From an uncultured Rhodanobacteraceae bacterium (GTDB taxonomy: Bacteria; Pseudomonadota; Gammaproteobacteria; Xanthomonadales; SZUA-5): a DNA stretch of 64,000 nucleotides. The notes under the pieces are model-generated. The model saw only the letters and a program-made list of their open reading frames with translations, was not told the DNA's origin and searched no databases. Shown here piece by piece: positions 1-9,468 of the stretch. The stretch spans positions 59,068-123,067 of the forward strand of contig CALEZI010000058.1 in NCBI GenBank assembly GCA_937928755.1, read 5' to 3'. How positions within the stretch are numbered: position 1 is the stretch's first letter; every line of letters starts with the position of its first letter. The position numbers and the translations under genes are program-made.

Positions 1-2821
1 CGACCACGTTAGCCGTGCATATGCGCAACAGGCTTTGAACCCCGGCCACCGCACGCAGGTGCACCTTGATGACGGCATCGAAGCTGTCGACAGAGGCGTT
101 CGGGAAGGCGCCCGGCTGAGTGTAGCCATCGATCGTCAACTGTTCCGTGATCGCCGGCAGTGGCGTGGAGATCTGGATATCGAACGGCGCCAGATTGTCC
201 GGGATGGCAAAACGGATCAGATCGGGACCCTGCTGCAGATTGGCCAGTGCGAGGGCTTCGCGCAGTGTGCACTCGGCGACGTCGCAGCCTGCGGTGGCCG
301 GCGTGGCCGGGTCGGCGTCGGTGTTGACGATGATTCCAGACGGCAGGTCGGTTGCCGTGACGCAGGCGGAGAACTCACTGGTGCCTTCGGTCGCCGTCGC
401 CGTGGTGGTGATGCGATCGAAGGTCACCAGGTCGACATCACTGGTCAATTCGAAGCTGAAGTTCTCGCCGGTGGTCTGCGTCAAGTTGACGCTGGCGAAG
501 CCGACATGCACCTCGCCTTCGCCATGTCCGGACGCATCGCACGCATCGTTCGCATAGACGTCGATGCGATAAGGCGCGTTGCTGACACCCACCTTCACGT
601 CGAGGCTGCCGGTCACGCGCAGGCCGTTGGCGGTACGCTCGGCGCGCGTCAGCACCGGGAAGTTCTGCAGGCCGTTGGGGCCGGCGTCGGCATCGTTCAG
701 GTCATTGGCGGTCGGTCCATCGTTGCCGAGGTCGATGCCGTGATCGTCATTGCCCCGCAACGAGTTGGCAACCAGGTCGACGACAGTCGTCGCGATGTTG
801 TTGGTAATCTCAATGCCGCTGCCGTTGAACCAGATCCTGTTGGGTGCCGCTGCCGATCCGATGCGCACCAGGTTTGAATTCAATGCGGACGCCAGGTTCA
901 ACGCCCTCAGATTGCCGCGATCGAGTTGACCGCTGCGATCGGTGCCGATCAGGTTGCCGATCACCTGGCTGCCATCGATGCCGGTGTTGATGAACAGGAT
1001 GCCGAGACTGTTGCTGGAGATGACGTTCCGGTCCGCGATCGCGCTGCCGCCGATGACCACACGGGACCCGCGAACGTTGATGCCGGTGCTCTGACTGGTT
1101 GAAGTTGCACCATCGGTGGCAAGACCGATGAAGTTGCCCGCAATCTGCGTGCCGTCGCCAAGCACGCAATTCGGACCGCCAATGTTGCTTCCGACATTGA
1201 TACCGCTACTCGTTGCGCCCGTGATCGACAACCCACGAACGCTTACGCCATCGGCGCAGATGCTGAGGGTCGTGTCACCGCCGTTCACCCGGATGCGCGG
1301 CAACGCGTTGCTGACAACGGGATCCGTGTTCGGCACTGCACCCGGCTGCGTGTAGCCGTCAATCGCCAAAGTGCGGGTAATCGTCGGCAGCGACGAGTTC
1401 AACTGGATCATGATCTCGCCGCTGACCGGCGTCGCGATATTGAAGTGGATCGACTGCGGACGCGGATCGCTGGCGTTGTTGGCGGCGATGATGGCGTCGC
1501 GCAGGCTGCAGTGCGCCGCGTTGCAGGCGCCGTCGGCGACGTCGTTGGCGCTGTTGACCACCCACGGCACGGGATCGAGCGGGAAGCACTGCGAAAATTC
1601 TGACGTGGCGAGTCCCGGGCTGGTGGCGGTCGCGGTGATGAACGTACCCGGCGGCAACGGATCGCTGGTGACGAAGGGATTGGTCTGGAAGCTCTCGGCG
1701 CTGCTGCTCAGCGAGCGCGTGAAACTGCCCAGGAAGCGCTCGCCCTCGCCGAATCCGGAGGGATCGCAACTGGAGTTGGCGTACAGCGCAATGCGGAAAT
1801 TGCCGCCCTGGGTGGCGCCGACATCGAGCGTCCCGGACAGGCTCAGTCCGCCGGCCACGCGTTCCGCCGCCGTTATCACCGGGAAGTTCTGCAATCCGTT
1901 CGGACCGCTGTCGGCGTCGTTGGGATCGTTGGGGGTGACGCCATCGTTGTTGAGATCGATACCCACGGTGTCACTGTTGGAGATGTGGTTGGCGTACATG
2001 GTCAACGTCGCTGCGGTGGACAGGTGACGGATGCCATCGCCGTTGAAGCGGATGCGATTGGGTGCGCCGGTGAGTCCGATTGTTTGGGTGCCGCCAGACC
2101 CGGCTGAGGTCAGTACGATGCCGAACGTTTGGCCGAAGTCGAGCGCTCCCGATTTGTCGGTGCCGATCAGATTGCCGGCGATGGTGGTTGCCGCAGTGGT
2201 GCCGACGAAGATGCCAAAGGAATTGCCCGCGACCACGTTGCGATCCGCCAGTGCGCTGCCGCCGATCGTAACCGGGCCAGAGTCAATTCGGATGGGAGTC
2301 AGGTTGCCAAACGCGGCGACACCCGACGACGCCAGTCCGACGAAATTGCCGCCGATGATAGTCCCGGCGGTGCTGCAGCCTGCGGGGACATGCACGCCGA
2401 TCCCGCCAAAACGCGTGATTGCCAGCCCTCGCACTTGCGTGTTGGGCGCGCAGAGGCTGATGCCGGCGCCGGCTCCCGCGAGTTCGCCATCGATGCGGAT
2501 ACGCAGAATCGCGTTGCTGAAATTCGGATCATTGTTGACCCGGGTGCCCGACTGCGAATAGCCGTTGATGGTCAGCGGCTGCGTGATCGTCGGCAGGGCA
2601 GTGCCCGGTTGAATCAGGATCTCTCCGTGGACCGGCACGGTGATCGCGAAGTTGATGGTGTCGGCCGCCGCCGAGGCGTTCGCTGCGGTGATCGCCTGGC
2701 GCAGCGTGCAAGCAGCGCTGCAGGTGGTGCCGGCGGTATCGGCGGCGCTGGTGACGGTGAACGTCGCGGCATGCGGCGCCGAAACTACGAGTAGCGAGAG
2801 CAGAAACAACAGGATGCGCAT
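1..2821 (-). CDS. CSLREA-type secreted beta-helix protein (partial, runs off left edge)
   Basis: The minus-strand frame is open without a stop from the ATG at 2821 to base 1, giving 940 residues with the C-terminus outside the window. It begins with a clear signal peptide (MRILLFLLSLLVVSAPHAA). Three copies of the CSLREA motif, which names a domain of bacterial surface proteins, lie near residues 38 (CTLRQA), 438 (CSLRDA) and 851 (CTLREA), so the protein is built from units of about 400 residues. Each unit has an I(N/D)GY(S/T)Q segment and Gly/Asn-rich stretches typical of right-handed parallel beta-helices; the two complete units also carry PNGLQNFPV. It is probably exported or surface-attached. 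No enzymatic residues are recognised and the ligand is unknown. No partner gene is seen; the next gene has the same orientation but is 376 bp away. Confidence 0.85.
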   Translation of the reverse strand, partial: MRILLFLLSLLVVSAPHAATFTVTSAADTAGTTCSAACTLRQAITAANASAAADTINFAITVPVHGEILIQPGTALPTITQPLTINGYSQSGTRVNNDPNFSNAILRIRIDGELAGAGAGISLCAPNTQVRGLAITRFGGIGVHVPAGCSTAGTIIGGNFVGLASSGVAAFGNLTPIRIDSGPVTIGGSALADRNVVAGNSFGIFVGTTAATTIAGNLIGTDKSGALDFGQTFGIVLTSAGSGGTQTIGLTGAPNRIRFNGDGIRHLSTAATLTMYANHISNSDTVGIDLNNDGVTPNDPNDADSGPNGLQNFPVITAAERVAGGLSLSGTLDVGATQGGNFRIALYANSSCDPSGFGEGERFLGSFTRSLSSSAESFQTNPFVTSDPLPPGTFITATATSPGLATSEFSQCFPLDPVPWVVNSANDVADGACNAAHCSLRDAIIAANNASDPRPQSIHFNIATPVSGEIMIQLNSSLPTITRTLAIDGYTQPGAVPNTDPVVSNALPRIRVNGGDTTLSICADGVSVRGLSITGATSSGINVGSNIGGPNCVLGDGTQIAGNFIGLATDGATSTSQSTGINVRGSRVVIGGSAIADRNVISSNSLGILFINTGIDGSQVIGNLIGTDRSGQLDRGNLRALNLASALNSNLVRIGSAAAPNRIWFNGSGIEITNNIATTVVDLVANSLRGNDDHGIDLGNDGPTANDLNDADAGPNGLQNFPVLTRAERTANGLRVTGSLDVKVGVSNAPYRIDVYANDACDASGHGEGEVHVGFASVNLTQTTGENFSFELTSDVDLVTFDRITTTATATEGTSEFSACVTATDLPSGIIVNTDADPATPATAGCDVAECTLREALALANLQQGPDLIRFAIPDNLAPFDIQISTPLPAITEQLTIDGYTQPGAFPNASVDSFDAVIKVHLRAVAGVQSLLRICTANVV

Positions 2822-2972
2822 GGCGACGGCTCCGGTCTGGGTGCCGGGCCAGACTGCCGTTGCGCGGCGGGAATCGTTTGTCGCAGTGTTGCGGAAGGAT
2901 TGACCGGATGTTGCGGGCTGCACATCGAGGGCGCGCGGTGGGGCGCCTGGCAACCGCCGGACATCGCCAGCG

Positions 2973-3071
2973 CGTAGGTTGGGCCAAGCGCAGCGTGCCC
3001 AACGGTTGAGTTGCAACCGTGCCCAATTTCTGGCGCAACCGTTGGGCACGCTGCGCTTAGCCCAACCTACG
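2973..3071. repeat. 36-bp inverted repeat, REP-like
   Basis: Arms at 2973-3008 and 3036-3071 are reverse complements with one mismatch, separated by 27 bp. The arm reads through GTAGGTTGGGCCAAGCG and ends GCCCAACGGTTG. A partial third copy follows (GCGCTTGGCCCAACTC, about 3075-3090). It sits in the 376-bp gap between the CSLREA gene and the tricorn gene. Repeats of this type are common between genes in gammaproteobacteria. Nothing else is seen in the gap. Confidence 0.85.
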
Positions 3072-3197
3072 CACTGCGCTTGGCCCAACTCACGCGCACC
3101 TCGTCATTTCGAATCAATAAACTGCGCCACGGGTTCAGGCCGGCTGGTTGCGAAACTGCGGGAACGGGCTCCCGCAGGTATCTGCAAACCCACTCCG

Positions 3198-6100
3198 TCA
3201 GCGCGATCCGTCGTGCCCCGGTGTGGCGCGCGCGGGTATCGGCTGCGCCGGCGGCTGCGTGACCGGCGCCTGCTCCAGCTTGCGCTTCAGGTGGTCGATC
3301 GCGGCCTGCAACTGGGCGTCGCCGCCGTTGGCGGTCGCGTACGGCGGATTGTCGACTTCGATGTCCGGCGCCACGCCGTTGCCCTCGATCAGCCAGCGCC
3401 CCTGGGCATCGAACTGGCCGAACTCGGCGATCCGCGCGCTGCCCTTGTCGAGCAGCGTATTGCGGTCCGACAGCCAGATCCCGGCACCGGCCGTGCGCAT
3501 GCCGATCACCGGCGCCAGTCCCAACGCCTTGATGCCGGCAGCGAAGGTCTCGCCATCGGAATAGGTGAACTGGTCGGCGAGCACGACCAGATGGCCGCGG
3601 AAGCTCTGCTGCTGGTTCCAGAACGGCGTGGTGTCGGGCGGTTGCCAGAACGCCCAGGCGCGGCGCATCAGCCGGTCGATGACCCAGCTGTCGATATTGC
3701 CGCCGCGGTTGCGCCGCACATCGACGATCAGCCCGTCGCGATCGATCTGCGCATAGAAATCGCGCACGAAGCCGGCCATGTCGCCGGGTCCCATCGCGCG
3801 CAGGTGCAGATAGCCGATGCGCCCGTCGCCAGCGCGCGCGACTTCCTCGGTGCGGCCCTGCACCCAGTCGCCGTAACGCAGCTGGGTTTCGCGATCGAGC
3901 GCCACCGGCACCACCACAGTGCGGTGCGCGGCTGCACTGCCGCGCTTGAGCGTCAGCAGCACCTGCTGACCCGCCTGCTGGCGCAGCGCGCGGGCAACGT
4001 CGCCGGTGCTGCGGATCGCCCGGCCGTTGATCGCTTCGATCAGGTCGCCCTCGCGCGCATCGACGCCGCTCTGCTGCAGCGGCGCGCGTTCGCTCGGCAA
4101 TTCGGGATCGGTACGGTAGATCTGCGCGATACGCACGCCCTGCCCGTCCGCGTCGAGGCGCGCGCCGAGAAACGCCGGCACCGGCGCGTCGGCATCCTTG
4201 CGCAGATCGCCGCCACGCACCTGCGAGTGCAGGATGCCAAGCTCGGCCGACATCTGCGCCAGCAGATCGTCGAGATCAGCGCGATCCGCCACGCGCGGCA
4301 ACAAGGCCGCAAAGCGCTGGCGCACGGCCGGCCAGTCCTGGCCACGCATGTTGGGATCGAAGGAGAACTGCTGGTGCATGCGCCCGGCGTCGGCGAACAT
4401 CTGGCGCCATTCGGCCACCGGATCGACCTCGATCGCCCAGTCGCCGACACGCACCAGCGCGCTGTCGAGCTTCTCCGGCAGCTTGGCGACTGCATCGAGC
4501 AGGTAGATCTCGCCAACCGCGCCACCGCCTTTGTCCTTGGCCAGCAACAGGCGCTTGCCGTCGGCCGACAGCGCGAAGGCGAGCACACTGTCGCTCAGCA
4601 ACTCCAGCTTCGGCGCTTCGCCATCGACCGCCAGTACCGACACCCGCGCCGTCGAATTGGCTGCGCTGTCGCGATCCACCAGGTACAGGCGCTCGGCGTG
4701 CACCGCCAGCGCCTCGTAGTTGCCGGCCGCCACCGGGACTTCGAACAGACGCTGGGCGAGGCCGTCAAAGTTGATGGCGGGAAGTTTGGCGGCGGGCGAT
4801 GCTGTTTCCTTCTTGTTCGATGGAGAACGTCCAGACGAGTCTGGACCCAGCAAAGCCCCAGTCGTGTCTGCACCTGCAGCAGCCAGCTCATCTCTTGGCG
4901 CAAACGGAAAGCGCAACCCGGGCTGCAGCGCCAGCGCATAGAGGCGCGCGCGGCGGTCGAACATCGGCCCAGTATTGCGATCGCCCCACGGCGCGCCCGG
5001 CGTCGGCTGGAAATTGCGGTTGGACAGGAAATACAGCCACCGGCCGTCGGGCGAAAACCCGGGCGCGAACGACTCGTAACGATCGCTGGTCAGCACCTCG
5101 ATGCGTCGGCTGGCGACCTCGACCAGCACGATCTGGTTGCGCGTCTGTGCGGTGTCGGGACGCGCCAGCGCAAGGTAACGACTGTCGGCCGACCACACCA
5201 CCTGCGCGTAGGGATCGTCGCGACCGAAGCTGGCGCGCTCGAGCAACTGGTTGTCGCCGCTGGCGATGTTCAGCAGCCACAGGCGACTTTGTTTGTCGTC
5301 GTGCACCAGCCAGCGCCCGTCCGGTGACGGATACAGGCGCCAGCGATGCACCGATTCGTCGGCCACGAGGCGCTTGCCGGGGCCGCTGCCATCGCTCGGC
5401 CACGCCCAGATCTCGCTCAGGCCAGCGTGGTCGAGAATCGCCAGCGCTTTGCCATCGGCGCTCAGCGTCGCGTCACGCACGCGGCCATCGGCGGGACTGC
5501 CGAGGTCGACACGACGGCGCTTGCCGGTGCTCGCCAGCGCGACGCGACCGCGCGCGGTCAGCGCCACGGCACTACCGTCCGCCGCCACGCGCAGCGATGT
5601 GGCGAAGTCGAGCGGCGTCTTGATCCAGCGCGGCTGGCGCTGCTCGAAGTCCGACACCAGCGTGATCGGGATCAGTCGATCATTGCCGCTGGCGATGTCC
5701 AGCAGGCGCAGGTCGGCGCCATGCTGGTAGACGATGCGCCCGCCATCCAGGCTCGGCGAGCGCACATCGAAGTCCGTGTGCCGGGTCAGCGCATTGCGCT
5801 CGCTGCCGTCTGCGGACAGCGACCACAGATTCGGGCGACCGGCAGCGTCGGCCAACACATACACACGCCCCTGCGACCACATCGGCCGCGACACATTGGC
5901 CAGCCAGTCGCCAGCCAACCGCCGCGCCTCCTGCTTCTGGTCGAGGTCGAAGACATACAGTTGTGCCATCGCACCACCGCGGTAGTCGAGCGCGTTGTCG
6001 GTGCTGACATGCAGGCCAAAACGGGTGAACCAGACGCGCTTGCCGGCGTCATCGAAACTGGCCTGGTTGGCATCGGCCAGCGGCAGGTCGCGCGATTTGC

Positions 6101-6521
6101 CGCTGGCGGGATCGAGCAAACGCAACACCCGGTAGCCGCTCGGTCCAACCACACTGTCGGTGGCGTAAACGATCTCGCCGCCCGGCGCAAAGCCCTGCAG
6201 ACTGATCCGCCCGCCATCGAAACTGAGCTGGCGCGGCGATCCACCGGCGAGCGGCATCAGGTAGATCTCGCTGGCGCCATCGTAACTGGCGACGAAGGCG
6301 ACTTCGCGTCCGTCCGGCGACAGCACGGGCTGGCCTTCCTGCGCTGGATGCGTGGTCAGCCGCCGCGCCGCGCCGCCCTGCGCCGAAATCGTCCACAGAT
6401 CGCCCTCGGCGACGAACACCAGCGTGTCCCCGCGCAGCGACGGTTCGCGGTAATAACCCTCGCTGGCGGACGCCATCAGCGGGACGGCGCAGCCAAGGCA
6501 GATCCACATTAACAGGCGCAT
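3198..6521 (-). CDS. Tricorn-like protease (S41 family, propellers + PDZ + catalytic core)
   Basis: Self-compartmentalising protease homologue of 1,107 residues, close to archaeal tricorn in length. Start ATG at 6521 is followed by a signal peptide (MRLLMWICLGCAVPLMASAS), so the enzyme is probably periplasmic. Residues about 25-540 carry repeated FSPDGRWL/LSPDGRE-type blades of beta-propellers. A low-complexity linker at about 545-590 is followed by the C1 region with His765 (GILHSQ), a PDZ domain (about 792-862), then the core with Ser988 in FTYSDGE and Glu1046 in IEGNGVAPDIE. These match tricorn His746, Ser965 and Glu1023 by position in the fold. The residue before the His is Leu, whereas tricorn has Ser745. 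Part of the linker is encoded by an interspersed palindrome (4829-4846). It is divergent from the next gene. Confidence 0.9.
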   Translation of the reverse strand: MRLLMWICLGCAVPLMASASEGYYREPSLRGDTLVFVAEGDLWTISAQGGAARRLTTHPAQEGQPVLSPDGREVAFVASYDGASEIYLMPLAGGSPRQLSFDGGRISLQGFAPGGEIVYATDSVVGPSGYRVLRLLDPASGKSRDLPLADANQASFDDAGKRVWFTRFGLHVSTDNALDYRGGAMAQLYVFDLDQKQEARRLAGDWLANVSRPMWSQGRVYVLADAAGRPNLWSLSADGSERNALTRHTDFDVRSPSLDGGRIVYQHGADLRLLDIASGNDRLIPITLVSDFEQRQPRWIKTPLDFATSLRVAADGSAVALTARGRVALASTGKRRRVDLGSPADGRVRDATLSADGKALAILDHAGLSEIWAWPSDGSGPGKRLVADESVHRWRLYPSPDGRWLVHDDKQSRLWLLNIASGDNQLLERASFGRDDPYAQVVWSADSRYLALARPDTAQTRNQIVLVEVASRRIEVLTSDRYESFAPGFSPDGRWLYFLSNRNFQPTPGAPWGDRNTGPMFDRRARLYALALQPGLRFPFAPRDELAAAGADTTGALLGPDSSGRSPSNKKETASPAAKLPAINFDGLAQRLFEVPVAAGNYEALAVHAERLYLVDRDSAANSTARVSVLAVDGEAPKLELLSDSVLAFALSADGKRLLLAKDKGGGAVGEIYLLDAVAKLPEKLDSALVRVGDWAIEVDPVAEWRQMFADAGRMHQQFSFDPNMRGQDWPAVRQRFAALLPRVADRADLDDLLAQMSAELGILHSQVRGGDLRKDADAPVPAFLGARLDADGQGVRIAQIYRTDPELPSERAPLQQSGVDAREGDLIEAINGRAIRSTGDVARALRQQAGQQVLLTLKRGSAAAHRTVVVPVALDRETQLRYGDWVQGRTEEVARAGDGRIGYLHLRAMGPGDMAGFVRDFYAQIDRDGLIVDVRRNRGGNIDSWVIDRLMRRAWAFWQPPDTTPFWNQQQSFRGHLVVLADQFTYSDGETFAAGIKALGLAPVIGMRTAGAGIWLSDRNTLLDKGSARIAEFGQFDAQGRWLIEGNGVAPDIEVDNPPYATANGGDAQLQAAIDHLKRKLEQAPVTQPPAQPIPARATPGHDGSR
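4829..4846. repeat. GTCCAGAC palindrome inside the tricorn coding sequence
   Basis: Perfect 8-bp arms around GA (GTCCAGACGAGTCTGGAC), followed by CCAG. It is the same family as the intergenic copies at 32.6-32.8, 53.8, 54.9 and 58.2 kb. Here it is read in frame and contributes residues such as LLGPDSSGRSP to the linker between the propellers and the catalytic half. Confidence 0.85.
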
Positions 6522-6741
6522 TCGCCAGACCCCTGATTGAAGCGAGGGCGGAGAGTCTCGACGATCCGCGCGCAAGATCAAGTGCTGGCAGTCATGGCCA
6601 CGCGACCTTGTTCGAAGCGGCTACGCCACTGTGGCCGACCGCGGCGACGCAGTCCGGCCTTGACGCTGGCCCCAAGCCGCCTGGCTTTACAGCGCTGCCG
6701 CGCTCGCGCACGATGCGACCCGAACCGAGGAGACCGATGCG

Positions 6742-8082
6742 GTGCTGTTCGAGCACATCTTCCTGCCGTACTTCCGCCATGCGGCCAGGCGCGCGATGAA
6801 CTTCGATGCCCGTCCGGTCCGGAGGCCGGCGCCGCCGCCGGACCGCCGCGCTTTTTTGTACATCCACGTTCCGTTCTGCGTTTCCTTGTGCCCGTTCTGC
6901 TCGTTCCACCGCGTGGCCTATCGGCAGAGCAAGACGGCACGTTATTTCACCGCGTTGCGCCGCGAGATCCGCGCCTATCGCGACGCGGGCTTTCGCTTCA
7001 CCGGCGTCTACCTGGGCGGTGGCACGCCCACCGTTGCGCCGAGTGAGTTGATCGAGACTCTGACGCTGGTCCGCGAGTGGTTTCCGCTTCGCGAGATCTC
7101 GGTCGAGACCAATCCGGTTGACCTGACTGCGCCGCTGCTGGACTTGCTGGTGCAGGCCGGCGTGAATCGTCTGTCGGTGGGCGTGCAAAGCTTCGACGAC
7201 GGCCTGCTCAAGGAAATGGAGCGTTACGACAAGTACGGCAGCAGCGCGCAGATCCTGGAGCATCTCGAACTGGCGCGCGATCGATTCACCACGCTCAACG
7301 TGGACATGATCTTCAACCTGCCGCACCAGACGCCGCAGATCCTCGAGCGCGACCTCGACACGCTGCTCGCCTCGGCAGCGAATCAGGTGTCGTTCTATCC
7401 GCTGATGACCAGCGACAGCGTACGCCGCAAGATGACGGCGACGATGGGCCGGCTCGACCGTCGGCGCGTGCGCAGCTACTACCGGCGCATCCTCGAACGC
7501 CTGGATGGCGCGTTCAGGCCGTCCTCTGCCTGGTGCTTTTCGCGCGGCGACAGCGCGGGCATCGACGAATACATCGCCGACAGCGGCGACTACGTGGGCG
7601 TGGGCAGCGGCGCCTTCAGCTACGTCAATGGCGTCATGTACGCCACGACCTTCTCGCTCAATGCCTACGACCGGTTGATCTCGAACGACCAGTCCGCGAT
7701 CACCGGCAGTCGCCAACTCGCGCCGCGCGAGCGCCAGCGTTACGAGATGCTGCTCAAGTTGTTCGGACTGCGCATGGACCGCGACTGGATGCTGCAGCGT
7801 TTCGGTGCGCGCTTCGAGGCCAGCATGGCATTCGAACTCGCCGCGCTGCGTCTGGTCGGAGCGCTGCGCAAGGACCAGCGCGGTTACGCGCTTACCCAGC
7901 GCGGCATGTACCTGTGGGTGTTGCAGATGTCGGCCTTCTTCGAGTCGGTGAACGTGTTCCGCGAACAGATGCGCGCGCACATCCACTCGGAGCTTGAATC
8001 GGGGCTTGAAAGCGCTGACGATGCCGAGGACTCCGCCATCGCCGTTGATCCTGCGGAACACTCATCCAGCCGCAGCGCTTGA
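6742..8082 (+). CDS. HemW-like radical SAM protein
   Basis: 446 residues from a GTG at 6742, the first possible start after a stop at 6661; AGGAG lies just upstream. The radical-SAM cluster motif CxxxCxxC is at residues 46-53 (CVSLCPFC) in the context YIHVPFC, and GGGTPT (92-97) is the SAM-binding glycine motif. The arrangement is that of the coproporphyrinogen dehydrogenase/HemW superfamily, with a C-terminal HemN-like region (GMYLWVLQMSAFFES). The PFCSF variant and lack of haem genes nearby make classical HemN or HemW activity uncertain; HutW/ChuW-like or other radical chemistry is possible. It is convergent with the phosphatase gene (12 bp apart) and divergent from the tricorn gene. Confidence 0.8.
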   Translation: MLFEHIFLPYFRHAARRAMNFDARPVRRPAPPPDRRAFLYIHVPFCVSLCPFCSFHRVAYRQSKTARYFTALRREIRAYRDAGFRFTGVYLGGGTPTVAPSELIETLTLVREWFPLREISVETNPVDLTAPLLDLLVQAGVNRLSVGVQSFDDGLLKEMERYDKYGSSAQILEHLELARDRFTTLNVDMIFNLPHQTPQILERDLDTLLASAANQVSFYPLMTSDSVRRKMTATMGRLDRRRVRSYYRRILERLDGAFRPSSAWCFSRGDSAGIDEYIADSGDYVGVGSGAFSYVNGVMYATTFSLNAYDRLISNDQSAITGSRQLAPRERQRYEMLLKLFGLRMDRDWMLQRFGARFEASMAFELAALRLVGALRKDQRGYALTQRGMYLWVLQMSAFFESVNVFREQMRAHIHSELESGLESADDAEDSAIAVDPAEHSSSRSA

Positions 8083-8094
8083 TGCAGCGTCGCC

Positions 8095-9276
8095 TCAGCG
8101 AGACATGTCGCAGGCTACGGCGGAGTCAGCAACCGGCTCGCTGCCGGGCTCCGGCTGTCCACGGCGCAAGGCGTCGCGGCGTTCCTGCAGCGCCGGGTTG
8201 CCCGGATGCATGGCGATGACCGCGTCCAGGTACTCGCCGCGAAGGTCGTCGCTGACCGGCAGCGGCAGGCGCCCTCCGCGATAACCGGCCACCAGGCCGT
8301 CGGAAGTGGACTCCAGCCAGCCGATGTGGCTGCCATAGGCGGCACCCATGCCGGTATCGATCATGATCACGCGGTTATCGAGGCGCGGCCAGATGACGCC
8401 GCCAGTGGTGGTGTGACCGATCACGATGTGGCGGGCGCCATGTTCGGCGAGGATGGCGTCGATGGTCTCGATGCGCGCTGCCGGTGCCACGCCGGCCAGC
8501 CCTCGGTACCACAGCGGGCCGAGCGGATCTTCGAGGATCCCGTGATCGGCAGCATCGCCCAGGCGCAGGGCCGCGCGCGCCATGTCGGTCAGCGATGTCA
8601 GGCTGTTCCTGCAATAGGCGCTGCTGATGCCCCCGTGAACGAAGATCAGGTCGTTGAGCTGGATCGCTACGCGGGTCTGCATGGTCCACAGAAACAGTTC
8701 GCCCTTCGGATCCCAGCGCGGATCCCAGGCCGAACGGTGCTCCACCCAGCCCAGCGGATGCTCGCGCTCCCATTGCTCGCGGAAATCGGGCGGCAACCCG
8801 GCAAGGCGTTGCGGATCGCTGCGCTTGAATTCGTCCATCACCGCCTTGAAGTAACGATCGCGCAGGGCCGGCGATCGGCGCGTGGCAAACGCCGCGAACT
8901 CGCCCGCAACGGCGTAACGCAGGTCGCCATAGACATTCATCGCTTCGTGGTTGCCAAGCAGGTTGTGCACGCGGCCACCGCGCCGCGTCGCTTCCTTCGC
9001 CAGGCCAGCCATGTGCGCAATGATGCGGCGGGTATCCGGACCGCGATCCGGAATATCGCCGGTCTGCACCAGATGGGTTTCGCCAGCGATCCAGCGACCG
9101 CGCCCATCGACCACGGCGGCCGCCTTCAGCACAGTCAGATAACTGTCGTAGTCGCCATGCAGGTCGCCGATGGCCACAATCCGGGTCACCTGATCCCAGC
9201 GGTGGTCGTCGAGCTGCCGTGGCGCGGCCAACGCGACTTGGCCGAGCAACAGGATCGCAAGCAGCAGAATGCGCAC
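8095..9276 (-). CDS. PPP-family metallophosphoesterase (Shewanella-like phosphatase type), exported
   Basis: Start is the GTG at 9276, preceded by GGAG with 6-bp spacing; longer frames upstream lack a ribosome site and would bury the signal peptide (VRILLLAILLLGQVALAA). The 393-residue product has the PPP metal-binding series GDLHG (37-41), GDIPDRG (73-79) and GNHE (108-111), plus a later IGHTT motif. This is the two-metal Ser/Thr phosphatase fold, in the Shewanella-like phosphatase branch, probably periplasmic. Substrate is unknown. It ends 12 bp from the convergent radical SAM gene. Confidence 0.85.
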   Translation of the reverse strand: MRILLLAILLLGQVALAAPRQLDDHRWDQVTRIVAIGDLHGDYDSYLTVLKAAAVVDGRGRWIAGETHLVQTGDIPDRGPDTRRIIAHMAGLAKEATRRGGRVHNLLGNHEAMNVYGDLRYAVAGEFAAFATRRSPALRDRYFKAVMDEFKRSDPQRLAGLPPDFREQWEREHPLGWVEHRSAWDPRWDPKGELFLWTMQTRVAIQLNDLIFVHGGISSAYCRNSLTSLTDMARAALRLGDAADHGILEDPLGPLWYRGLAGVAPAARIETIDAILAEHGARHIVIGHTTTGGVIWPRLDNRVIMIDTGMGAAYGSHIGWLESTSDGLVAGYRGGRLPLPVSDDLRGEYLDAVIAMHPGNPALQERRDALRRGQPEPGSEPVADSAVACDMSR

Positions 9277-9468
9277 AGGAATCTCCAGATTGCCTTCGGC
9301 AAGTTTCCGCCAACGTTGCTGAAGCCGCGCCATCGCAAAGTGTCGACGTGCACCCGAAGCGCTAGCGGCACGCGTCGCGCGCGCCATTGCTGTTGGCGCC
9401 GACGGATTATGGACCGGCGACAGCAGCAACGAGTCGCCTGCAAATGCCCCGTGGCTCAAGGGTAACCA

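Noticed and set aside
1359..2561. Several overlapping frames on both strands in the left 2.8 kb
   Set aside because: A single minus-strand frame with a signal peptide and three CSLREA motifs runs through the whole region; the others are shadows.
2979..5327. Open frame of 782 codons on the plus strand
   Set aside because: Antisense to the tricorn gene; composition (Arg/His/Gln-rich) is that of a shadow frame.
6592..8061. Long open frame of 489 codons on the minus strand
   Set aside because: It is antisense to the radical SAM gene, whose CxxxCxxC and GGGTPT motifs are decisive. High GC makes such frames common.
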